Positions 57,006 to 64,000 of a stretch of 64,000 nt of DNA are shown one piece after another. This DNA is from an uncultured Acidimicrobiales bacterium. Lineage in GTDB: Bacteria > Actinomycetota > Acidimicrobiia > Acidimicrobiales > Bin134. The DNA lies in the NCBI GenBank assembly GCA_951813555.1, contig OX638344.1, positions 2,323,076-2,387,075 of the forward strand, written 5' to 3'. Positions within the stretch are counted from its first letter, which is position 1. Every line of letters starts with the position of its first letter. Both the position numbers and the translations under genes were made by a program. The notes beneath the pieces were generated by a model. The model made no database searches and was not told the DNA's origin. It was given only the letters and a program-made list of their open reading frames with translations.

Positions 57006-57635
57006 TCAGCGCACCCGCACGCTGGGCAACTCCTGGCCCCCATCTCGCAGCCAGGTCAAGAACTCCCCCACCGGCGCAGGCTCTGCCACATCGGCTGGCC
57101 CGTCCTGCCGGGTCTTCCAGAACTCCCGATAGGTGGGCCAGAACTCGTGCCACGCCCCCTCATAGGGCTCCTCGTCGGGCCAGCGCATTTTGTTCTCCCC
57201 GATTGGCGGCGCGTTCAGGTCGGTGGCGTACCAGTACAGGGGCAGCCGCCGCCGGAAGTACCACCGGCTGTCGATGCGCTCGTAGTCGTCCCAGTACATC
57301 ATGGTCATGATCACCCACTCGTCGCCGGTCTCGTGCTCGTTGCGGGAGTACACCACCCCGCGGGCCCGGTCAGGCCCGTCGAATTCGATGATGTGGTTGC
57401 CGGTCACGTGAGCGGTGCCGGTGAACTTGCCCCCCACCGTCTCGCTGAACCACTCGGCCAGCGCCGCCCGCCCCGAGCGCCCCCGTCCCACCCGCACATC
57501 GGCGGGGAACAGGCTCACCCAGGCATCTGTCGCCCGCATGTCCAGCGCCAGGCAGTAGCGAGCGGCCAGCCCCCGGATCTCCTCAATGGACTCCAGCCGC
57601 TCCAGCCGCTCCTCCAGCGATTCTGTGGACACCAT
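57006..57635 (-). CDS. SnoaL-like (bile-acid-dehydratase-type) NTF2-fold protein
   Basis: A 209-residue NTF2-like protein. The SnoaL_4-type pattern is clear: an N-terminal helix SLEERLERLESIEEIRGLAARY, ALDMRATDAWVSLFPADVRVG, TAHVTGNHIIEFDG and RRLPLYWYATDLNAPP. It is longer than most members by about 50 residues at the C-terminus, where WPTYREFWKTRQDGP may be a lid. Homologues include 7-alpha-dehydratase-like and scytalone-dehydratase-like enzymes. It is the first gene of the minus-strand unit SnoaL, MDR, MaoC pair, so a dehydration or isomerisation step in that pathway is likely. Confidence 0.8.
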   Translation of the reverse strand: MVSTESLEERLERLESIEEIRGLAARYCLALDMRATDAWVSLFPADVRVGRGRSGRAALAEWFSETVGGKFTGTAHVTGNHIIEFDGPDRARGVVYSRNEHETGDEWVIMTMMYWDDYERIDSRWYFRRRLPLYWYATDLNAPPIGENKMRWPDEEPYEGAWHEFWPTYREFWKTRQDGPADVAEPAPVGEFLTWLRDGGQELPSVRVR

Positions 57636-57669
57636 GGCGGCAACTTAGCGGCCGCTAAAGTGCGGCCCC

Positions 57670-58368
57670 ATGACCGCAGGAGTTGTTTTGGCCCACGGGG
57701 CGTTTCACGGACCATGGTGTTGGGTGCGGGTGCAGGCACTTTTGGAAGCCGAGGGCATTGCAACTCTTGCATCCGATCTGTGCCGTCCTACCACTGCCGA
57801 CGACATTGCCGCCTTCCAGGCTGATGTGAATGACATGCGGAACCGGCCGGGCGGCGACGGAACGGTTATCGCCGTGGGCCATTCACTTGGCGGCCTGTCC
57901 ATCTCTGGACTCGACCCGGCCACGGTGGACCATCTTGTGTATCTGGCTGCTGTCTTGCCGATTGACGAAAGCGGTGAAGACAACCCGCCCGATCCCTATA
58001 GCGGGGTGATTGCCGAGAATTTCTTCCCGGCCCTCGTCCAAGGCGAAGACGGATACAGCTCGGTCAAGCCAGGCGCGGCAGGCGATCTCTTCTACCACGA
58101 CTGCTCGCCTGAGGACATCGCCTGGGCCGAGTCGCAGCTGCGTCCCCAGCCCTTGGGCCAAGCCCCCCAGCCCTACGCCCGTGCGGCATGGCGGGACGTC
58201 GATTCCACCTACATCGTGTGCCTCGAAGACCAGACGCTCGCCTTGGAGTTCCAGCGAAATTGCGCCAGCTTTGCTACCAGGGTGGTGGAGCTCGAGGGCA
58301 GCCACTCTCCCATGCTGGCCCAGCCTGAGGCGGTGGCCGCGGTGATTGCCAAGATCGCACGCCAATAG
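57670..58368 (+). CDS. Alpha/beta hydrolase (esterase-type)
   Basis: A 232-residue small hydrolase. The oxyanion region is VLAHGAFHGPWCW, the nucleophile elbow GHSLGG has Ser72, and the catalytic His is in EGSHSPMLAQP (about 212). The pattern matches the methyl-ester esterase/hydroxynitrile-lyase-like group. The start is divergent from the SnoaL gene (34 bp between starts). Cytosolic; no signal peptide. It precedes the aldo-keto reductase by 34 bp, so they may share a transcript. Confidence 0.87.
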   Translation: MTAGVVLAHGAFHGPWCWVRVQALLEAEGIATLASDLCRPTTADDIAAFQADVNDMRNRPGGDGTVIAVGHSLGGLSISGLDPATVDHLVYLAAVLPIDESGEDNPPDPYSGVIAENFFPALVQGEDGYSSVKPGAAGDLFYHDCSPEDIAWAESQLRPQPLGQAPQPYARAAWRDVDSTYIVCLEDQTLALEFQRNCASFATRVVELEGSHSPMLAQPEAVAAVIAKIARQ

Positions 58369-58402
58369 TCCCAGCTCGTCGAATCAACGGAAAGGAACGG
58401 CA

Positions 58403-59434
58403 ATGGAATATCGCACCCTGGGAGGCTCCGGGGTCCAGGTGAGCACCCTGTGTCTTGGCGCCATGATGTACGGCCCCGCCGGCAACAACGACGAGGCCGA
58501 GTGCGCGGCCATGACTCACAAAGCGCTGGACGCCGGGATCAACTTCATCGACACCGCCGACCGCTACAGCATGGGCATCTCCGAGGAGATCGTCGGGCGG
58601 GCCATCAAGGGCCGGCGCGACAACGTGGTGGTGGCCACCAAGTTCTACGGCCCGATGGGCGAAGACATCAACATGCAGGGCGGCTCCCGCCGCTGGGTTA
58701 CCCAGGCAGTAGAAGACAGCTTGCGCCGCCTCGACACCGACTACATCGACCTCTACCAGATGCACCGCCCCGATCCCCGCACCGACTTCGGCGACACCCT
58801 GGCCGCGCTCACCGACCTGGTGCGGGCCGGCAAGATCCGCATGATCGGCACCTCCACCTTCCCGGCCGAGCGGATAGTGGAAGGCCAGTGGGCCGCCGAG
58901 CGCCGCAGCCTGGAGCGAGTCCGCTGCGAGCAGCCCCCGTACTCCATCTTCACCCGGGAGATCGAGCGGTCGGTGCTTCCCACCTGTCTGGCATACGACA
59001 TGGGCGTGATCGTGTGGAGCCCGCTCAACGGCGGCTGGCTCACCGGCAAATACCGCAAAGACGCCGACTGGCCCGACAACTCCAGAGCAACCCGCAACCT
59101 GGTCAGCGCCAAACGCTGGGACCGAGACAACCCCGTGGTAGCCCACAAGCTCGACCTGGTGGAGGAACTCGACGCCCTGGCCGCCGAGGTGGGCTGCACT
59201 ATGGCCACCCTGGCCTACGCCTTCACCCTGGCCCACCCCGCGGTGACCTCCACCATCATCGGCCCCCGCACCCCCCAACAACTAGACGCCGCCCTAGAAG
59301 ACCCCGACCTACGCCTCACCAACGAGGTCCTAGACCGCATCGACGAATTGGTCTCCCCCGGAACCGACCTAAACCCCGACGACGCCTTCTATGTCCCTCC
59401 ATCCGTCTCGAATCCGGCCCTCAGAAGGATTTAA
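58403..59434 (+). CDS. Aldo-keto reductase
   Basis: A 343-residue TIM-barrel NADPH-dependent oxidoreductase. The catalytic tetrad is Asp50, Tyr55, Lys80 and His121 ([27 protein letters not shown]). A later segment [17 protein letters not shown] and SKRWDR-like text mark the AKR11/YajO-type group. ATG 58403 has AAAGGAA 5 nt upstream; the frame is open a little further back. Stop shares the TTAA palindrome (59431-59434) with the convergent transporter gene. Probable role: carbonyl reduction or detoxification of aldehydes from the nearby pathway. Confidence 0.93.
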   Translation: MEYRTLGGSGVQVSTLCLGAMMYGPAGNNDEAECAAMTHKALDAGINFIDTADRYSMGISEEIVGRAIKGRRDNVVVATKFYGPMGEDINMQGGSRRWVTQAVEDSLRRLDTDYIDLYQMHRPDPRTDFGDTLAALTDLVRAGKIRMIGTSTFPAERIVEGQWAAERRSLERVRCEQPPYSIFTREIERSVLPTCLAYDMGVIVWSPLNGGWLTGKYRKDADWPDNSRATRNLVSAKRWDRDNPVVAHKLDLVEELDALAAEVGCTMATLAYAFTLAHPAVTSTIIGPRTPQQLDAALEDPDLRLTNEVLDRIDELVSPGTDLNPDDAFYVPPSVSNPALRRI

Positions 59435-62289
59435 CTAGTCCGCTCGCCCGAGCGCTCAATAGCCCGCACATCGGTCCCCAGATAAGAAGCAATCACCAAA
59501 GGATCGTTCCGCACCTCTTCCGGCGACCCCTCAGAGATCACCTGCCCCGCCTCCAGGCAGTAGACCCGGTCGCTGATGCTCATGACCAGCGGCATGTCGT
59601 GCTCGATCACCACCACGGCGGCACCCAACTCAGCCTGAATGCGGCGGATGAGTGGCCCGAACGCCTCGCTCTCCCGCTGGGCCACCCCGCCGGTGGGCTC
59701 ATCCAGCAGAAGCACCTTGGCGTCCACCGCCAGCAGGCTGGCCAGCTCCACGATGCGCCGGGTGCCGGTGGACAGGTTGGAGATGAAGTGGTCGGCGTAG
59801 CGGCCCAGGCCCACAAAGTCCATGAGGCCGTCCACATCGGCCCGCTTGCGCCGCTCCATACCCGGCGAAGGCGGCACCCCCAGCAGCGACGGAACCAGAA
59901 GCGAGCGGTCCCGCGCCTCCATCGAAACCATCAGCGCCTCACGAACCGTGAGGTCGGGATACAGCTTGGCGTGCTGGAACCCCCGTCCCAGGCCGCCCCG
60001 GTGGCGGCGATATGAGGGCAGATGGGCGATATCCCGCCCCAGCACCTCCACTTCGCCCCGGAATGGAACGAAGCCGCTGATGGCGTTCATGAGCGTGGAC
60101 TTGCCCGCTCCGTTGGAGCCGATCAACCCCACCAGCTCTCCCTGGTAGACATCGATGGACACCTCGTCCACCGCCACCTTCCCCCCGAAATGCACATGCA
60201 CATCTCGCACCGATAGCCACGGATGCCCCTCCTCCACGGCCACCGTGCGCTCGCTGGTGATGGGCACAGGCTTGTCCATCGCCGGCACCGGCACGGGAAT
60301 ATCCCGGGCCGCCATTCGCTCATCGGCCAGCCCCAGCAAGAAATCGCGCAGCTTGTAGAGGAGCTGCATGATCCCGCCGGGGAAGTACATCAGCAATAGC
60401 AGAAGCCCCACACCCGAGGTGAGCAGCCGCACCTCGTCGCTGGCTCCGAAGATGGCGGGGATGCCCTTAACCCACAGCACGCCCAACAAGGGCCCGGCTA
60501 TCGACCCCAAACCGCCGATGATGGCGATGGCGATGACGTTAATCGACTCGTTGGCGTTGAACAGCACCTGGGGATTGATGGTGGGCTCGCCGGTGATAAT
60601 CAGGCCCCCGCCCAAAGCGGCCAGCCCCCCGGCCAGCGTGAACGAGATGAGCTTGATGCGACTGCTCGACACGGTGGACGCCGCCGCCATGTCCTCGTTG
60701 TCGCGCACCGCGATCATCATCCGCCCGATCCCGGTCTTCCGCAGGTGAGCCACCATCCACACAGCCAGAGCCAACAGCACCAGCACCAAGAAGAAGAACG
60801 ACTTGCGCGAAGCGGTGAAATCGAACGGCCCCCACACCGGTGGGATGACCTTGGGCGAGTTCGTGGCCCCCTGGGTGAACACGTCCTGCACAAAGATCCA
60901 CGACATGGCGGCGATGGCGAACGCCAGCGTGGTCACCGCCAGCATCAGGCCCTTCACCCGCAGCGCGGGCACGCCGATGATGAAGGCCGTGACCATGCCC
61001 GCGGCCACCGCGATCACCATGGCCACTCCCCACGGCAAGTCGAACGACCAGTCCCACCAGTCAAACGGAATGGGGATGTCGCTGTTCTCGGTCAGTGCCA
61101 CCACTGTGAGGCCGCCCACACCGGCAAAGGCAAACTGGCCCAACGAGAGCTGTCCGGCCCAGCCGGTGAGCATCGACACCGACAAAGCAATCAACGCGAA
61201 ACCCAGAATGCGGGTCCAGGTATACAGATTCGAATTCTTGGTGAGGAACAACCCAAGGAGCACCAGGCCGCCGAAAAGGGCGCCAAACCCGAAGCGGGAC
61301 AGATTTCGGATGTACCAAAGGCCTCGGAGCCGTTCGGGGATGGCCTTCACCTTGGGCGAGAGCGACCACTCCCCTTCGTCTTCAGTGCCCCCGCGGGCGA
61401 ACAAGACGGTGATCACCAAGATGGCGATGAAGAAGATCACGTCCACCGCCTCTCGGATGTCGCGGTCCACGTTTCCCTGGAACAGCCGCTGGAAGATGCC
61501 CAGGCCGATACCGGCGATCAGCGTCACCCACAGCGATCTCATTCGGGCGATGAGCGCCACCAGCAGCACCCGCAAGAGCAGGCCCGGGCCGAGGCTGGCA
61601 GTGCCCGCGTCGGCCGCGCTCACTCGGAACGGAGCAAGAAGGATTAGCGTGACCCCGGCCAGCGCCCCGCCGATGGTCCACACCATGGTGGACACCCGCC
61701 GCACGCTGATACCGAACAGCCGCCCGGTGTCCGCGTTCTCAGCCGAGGCCCGGATGGCCAGCCCGTAGCGGGTGCGGCCCAAGAACAGGGCCAAAACCAC
61801 GATCACCAACGGCACCACTATCACTACCAACAACTCCCGCCCCCCGATCCGGAGATGATCGGTGACCTCCCACCTGAAGTCCTGGGCGGTGAGCTTCGGA
61901 GGCAGGGGGAACGGGCCTGGTCGAGACACATCGGGCAGCTCGATGGAGGCGAATATGGCCAACTGGGCCACCCCCAAGGTGGCGATGAACAGCACCAGCC
62001 GCGGCGAGTTGAACAGCCGCCGCACCACCACTAGCTCGGTGACCATGGCGAAAAAGGCTGCGGCCCCGATCGACAAGAAGAACGCCACCCAGTAGGGCAC
62101 GTCGTAGCGGAATGTGAGCATGGCCATGAGGGCTACGCCGAAGCTGCCGATCTCGGCGTGGGCGAAATTCAGCACCCCGGTCGAGCGATAGATCAGCACG
62201 AAGCCGGCCGCCAAGGCGGCCACGATGAGCCCCTGAACGCTGCCTGAGAACAGGTCCTGCTGGGAGATCTCCCAGCCGATGTCGATCAC
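59431..62289 (-). CDS. Fused LivH-LivM-LivG branched-chain-amino-acid-type ABC transporter protein
   Basis: A 952-residue single polypeptide. Residues about 1-300 are a LivH-type permease (LIYRSTGVLNFAHAEIG; GRTRYGLAIRASAENADTGRLFGI). Residues about 330-650 are a LivM-type permease (LSVSMLTGWAGQLSLGQFAF; INVIAIAIIGGLGSIAGP). Residues about 690-940 are a LivG-type ATPase with Walker A GSNGAGKST (724-732), signature-like NLSTGTRRIVEL, Walker B VLLLDEPTGGVA and H-loop His897. All segments are in one frame without stops or frameshifts. The system would import amino acids, amides or other acids; substrate unknown, no binding protein visible. The ATPase partner is the fused gene upstream. Confidence 0.93.
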   Translation of the reverse strand: MIDIGWEISQQDLFSGSVQGLIVAALAAGFVLIYRSTGVLNFAHAEIGSFGVALMAMLTFRYDVPYWVAFFLSIGAAAFFAMVTELVVVRRLFNSPRLVLFIATLGVAQLAIFASIELPDVSRPGPFPLPPKLTAQDFRWEVTDHLRIGGRELLVVIVVPLVIVVLALFLGRTRYGLAIRASAENADTGRLFGISVRRVSTMVWTIGGALAGVTLILLAPFRVSAADAGTASLGPGLLLRVLLVALIARMRSLWVTLIAGIGLGIFQRLFQGNVDRDIREAVDVIFFIAILVITVLFARGGTEDEGEWSLSPKVKAIPERLRGLWYIRNLSRFGFGALFGGLVLLGLFLTKNSNLYTWTRILGFALIALSVSMLTGWAGQLSLGQFAFAGVGGLTVVALTENSDIPIPFDWWDWSFDLPWGVAMVIAVAAGMVTAFIIGVPALRVKGLMLAVTTLAFAIAAMSWIFVQDVFTQGATNSPKVIPPVWGPFDFTASRKSFFFLVLVLLALAVWMVAHLRKTGIGRMMIAVRDNEDMAAASTVSSSRIKLISFTLAGGLAALGGGLIITGEPTINPQVLFNANESINVIAIAIIGGLGSIAGPLLGVLWVKGIPAIFGASDEVRLLTSGVGLLLLLMYFPGGIMQLLYKLRDFLLGLADERMAARDIPVPVPAMDKPVPITSERTVAVEEGHPWLSVRDVHVHFGGKVAVDEVSIDVYQGELVGLIGSNGAGKSTLMNAISGFVPFRGEVEVLGRDIAHLPSYRRHRGGLGRGFQHAKLYPDLTVREALMVSMEARDRSLLVPSLLGVPPSPGMERRKRADVDGLMDFVGLGRYADHFISNLSTGTRRIVELASLLAVDAKVLLLDEPTGGVAQRESEAFGPLIRRIQAELGAAVVVIEHDMPLVMSISDRVYCLEAGQVISEGSPEEVRNDPLVIASYLGTDVRAIERSGERTS

Positions 62290-62338
62290 TGCTCGCCCGC
62301 CTTATGGCAGCTCAACACGGCGTCAGCCCAAATCACGC

Positions 62339-64000
62339 TCAACCGCCCTCGGCTCCCAGGAACACTGCCCGTACCAGGTCGTCCCGCTCGGCCAGCTCCT
62401 GGGCTGGACCCTCAAAGCGAACCCGCCCCTTCTCCATGAACACCGCCCGCTCGGCCACGCTGAGCGCCACGTTCAGCGACTGCTCCACGATGATCATGGT
62501 CAGCCCGGTCTCCTTAAGCTGTTCCACCACCTCCAGCAGCTCCTGCACCACCACCGGGGCCAGTCCCAGCGACAGCTCGTCGATGAGCAGCACCTCGGGT
62601 TCGTGCATCAAACCCATCCCGAAGGCCAGCATCTGCTGCTGTCCTCCCGACAGATCGCTGGCCGCTTGGTTGCGTTTCTCCCGCAACACGCCGAATACGT
62701 CGTACACCCGCTCGACTCGCCGGAAAACCTCGTCCCTCTCCGCTTTCGTAGACAGCATGGTGGCCAGGAGGTTCTCCTCCACCGTGAGGCCGGGGAACAC
62801 CCCGGCACCGCCCCGCACCTGCACGATCCCCTGCTTGAAGCGCAGCTCGGCATCGGCGTAGGTGATGGTGCGCCCGTTGAGCCGAATGGCCCCCCGGTCG
62901 GGCACGCCCAGACCGCTGACCGCCCGCAACAGGGTGGACTTGCCCGCGCCGTTGGTTCCCAACAGGGCCAGCGTCTCACCCCGGCGCACTTCCAGCCCGC
63001 AGTCGAACAGCACCTGCACCGGGCCATAGCTGTAGTCGAGCCCCCGCACTTGGAGCACTGGGATGTCGTCGGGATGCTCCGACATGCGCCGCATCTCCTG
63101 CTGCTCCTCGACGAGCTCGCTCACCGCCAAGGAGATGTCGCGCTTGATGTAGCGGGATCCGTAGGCCACCAGCAGGCCGCCGATGATCGAGGCCGGCGGG
63201 GCAACGATGCTGATGGCCAGGCGCTCACCATGGGCGTCGCTGATAGACCCGGCGATGATGCTGCCCATGAAGCCGCCCATCAAGAAGATGAACACTGGCA
63301 ACAAAGCGAAGGCCTGGGCTCTCATCCGATAGGGGGCGACTGCGCCGATGGTGGGAGCAGCGGCCACGAAGGAGGCCGACGTACACCCGTTGGCCAAGCT
63401 GATGCCGAAGATCATGATGGCCGGCTGGTGGAACCGCATGGCGATGAGCACCAGCACGCCCGACATGATGATCAGCGTGCCCGCGGTCCGCACCATCTTG
63501 GACGGGTCCTCCCGGAACATCCCGTCGAACTTGAAGCCCGAAATCGGAATGGCGATCAGGCTGGCCAGCCACACCAGCGACGTCACCCAGCCCCGCTGGA
63601 AGGCACCATAGCCGTACTCGTCCTCCAGCATCAGGTTGAGCTGGCTGGGCAGCGTGACCAGCGCGAATCCAAGGGTGCCCACGCCCACCGCCAGGAAATA
63701 GAACGTCTTGACCTTCTTGAGCCGGGCGAAAGCGGTGGACATCGACACTGGCAGGTCGGACCCTATTGGCGGCATCTCGTACTGCTCGCCAAGGATGGCT
63801 TGCTGCTCGTTGCCCGCCCGGGGGGGCTCCTTCAAGATCAGCGACACCAGCGCGAGGACAACCGGCGGGATGGCGAATATGTAGAACGCCCAGCGCCACC
63901 CGTCATCTCCACCGGCGATCGAGGCGATGGCCCCGGCCAAGACCGGGCCGATGAGCAGGCCGATGGGCCGGCCCATGCCCTCGAAGGCGAAGATCCGAGC
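62339..64000 (-). CDS. MFS transporter half fused to a LivF-type ABC ATPase (N-terminus outside the window)
   Basis: An open frame from the right edge gives 553 visible residues. The first part is a major-facilitator half: ARIFAFEGMGRPIGLLIGPVLAGAI, then about six to eight hydrophobic segments, with inter-helix loops of MFS type. From about residue 314 (PVLQVRGLDYSYG) it is an ATPase with Walker A GTNGAGKST, FPGLTVEENL, signature DLSGGQQQMLAFGMG, Walker B VLLIDELSLGLAP and EQSLN, the LivF-type set (note DEL for DEP). A Glu/Arg-rich linker joins them (VSELVEEQQEMRRM). The ATPase should pair with the LivG domain of the gene 49 bp downstream. The start is not visible. Confidence 0.9.
   Translation of the reverse strand, partial: ARIFAFEGMGRPIGLLIGPVLAGAIASIAGGDDGWRWAFYIFAIPPVVLALVSLILKEPPRAGNEQQAILGEQYEMPPIGSDLPVSMSTAFARLKKVKTFYFLAVGVGTLGFALVTLPSQLNLMLEDEYGYGAFQRGWVTSLVWLASLIAIPISGFKFDGMFREDPSKMVRTAGTLIIMSGVLVLIAMRFHQPAIMIFGISLANGCTSASFVAAAPTIGAVAPYRMRAQAFALLPVFIFLMGGFMGSIIAGSISDAHGERLAISIVAPPASIIGGLLVAYGSRYIKRDISLAVSELVEEQQEMRRMSEHPDDIPVLQVRGLDYSYGPVQVLFDCGLEVRRGETLALLGTNGAGKSTLLRAVSGLGVPDRGAIRLNGRTITYADAELRFKQGIVQVRGGAGVFPGLTVEENLLATMLSTKAERDEVFRRVERVYDVFGVLREKRNQAASDLSGGQQQMLAFGMGLMHEPEVLLIDELSLGLAPVVVQELLEVVEQLKETGLTMIIVEQSLNVALSVAERAVFMEKGRVRFEGPAQELAERDDLVRAVFLGAEGG

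Noticed and set aside
61061..61768. Plus-strand frames opposite the LivHMG fusion
   Set aside because: His/Gln/Arg-rich shadow translations with no motifs; the minus-strand fusion is unambiguous.

Overview
This window looks like a chromosomal segment of a high-GC actinobacterium, most likely an Acidimicrobiia-type (marine or environmental) lineage. That assignment is inference. It rests on the GC-rich third codon positions, a mycothione reductase (mycothiol is actinobacterial), an LppM-like lipoprotein, an LLM-class (F420/flavin) oxidoreductase, and the density of CoA-dependent lipid and ring catabolism genes: acyl-CoA synthetases, acyl-CoA dehydrogenases, SDRs, P450s, SCP2-type thiolases with DUF35 partners, MaoC hydratases and a CaiB-type CoA transferase. 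No rRNA, tRNA, CRISPR array or insertion sequence was recognised.

Layout. 0-18.2 kb holds two parallel catabolic modules on the minus strand, each with P450, thiolase-like protein, DUF35 protein and SDR (about 0.95-4.4 kb and 14.4-18.2 kb). Between them lie a plus-strand SDR / SnoaL / acyl-CoA synthetase set (4.6-7.5 kb), an M16 zinc-protease lipoprotein (7.5-10.5 kb) and a complete CUT2 (ribose-type) ABC importer (10.6-14.3 kb) that is co-directional with and downstream of the second module. 18.3-29.2 kb (plus) carries a lipocalin-like hypothetical, glycine dehydrogenase gcvP, a crotonase, an amidohydrolase, a MacAB-like export set with an unusual adaptor, and an acyl-CoA dehydrogenase. 29.2-42.1 kb alternates strands: coaE, two more acyl-CoA dehydrogenases, a lipase-type hydrolase, a 2-hydroxyacid dehydrogenase, an SDR, mycothione reductase, a TauD-like dioxygenase, two AMP-forming ligases, a SnoaL protein and a CaiB-like CoA transferase.

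42.1-48.1 kb is different in character. It has a gene-poor stretch, two coupled tiny genes, a coupled Mre11/Rad50-like nuclease-ATPase pair (SbcD/SbcC superfamily, without a CxxC zinc hook) and an AAA/DUF4143 ATPase with repeat sequences at its start. Codon use is visibly less GC-biased. It reads as an accessory islet and a candidate DNA-maintenance or defence locus.

48.2-59.4 kb returns to metabolism: acyl-CoA synthetase, SDR, a small protein coupled to aroC, crotonase, LppM-like lipoprotein, LLM oxidoreductase, trpC, a MaoC dehydratase pair, quinone-oxidoreductase-like MDR, SnoaL protein, alpha/beta hydrolase and aldo-keto reductase. 59.4-64 kb carries a rearranged branched-chain-amino-acid-type (Liv) ABC system: LivH, LivM and LivG equivalents fused in one 952-residue protein, and the LivF equivalent fused to a major facilitator (MFS) half that runs off the window end.

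Most likely joint function: import of exogenous organic substrates, probably including hydrophobic or branched ones, by CUT2 and fused Liv transporters, followed by P450 hydroxylation, CoA activation, beta-oxidation-like steps and thiolase or retro-aldol cleavage. The substrates cannot be read from sequence. A structural hallmark is that convergent genes repeatedly end in a shared 4-nt stop overlap (CTAG, CTAA, TTAG or TTAA).
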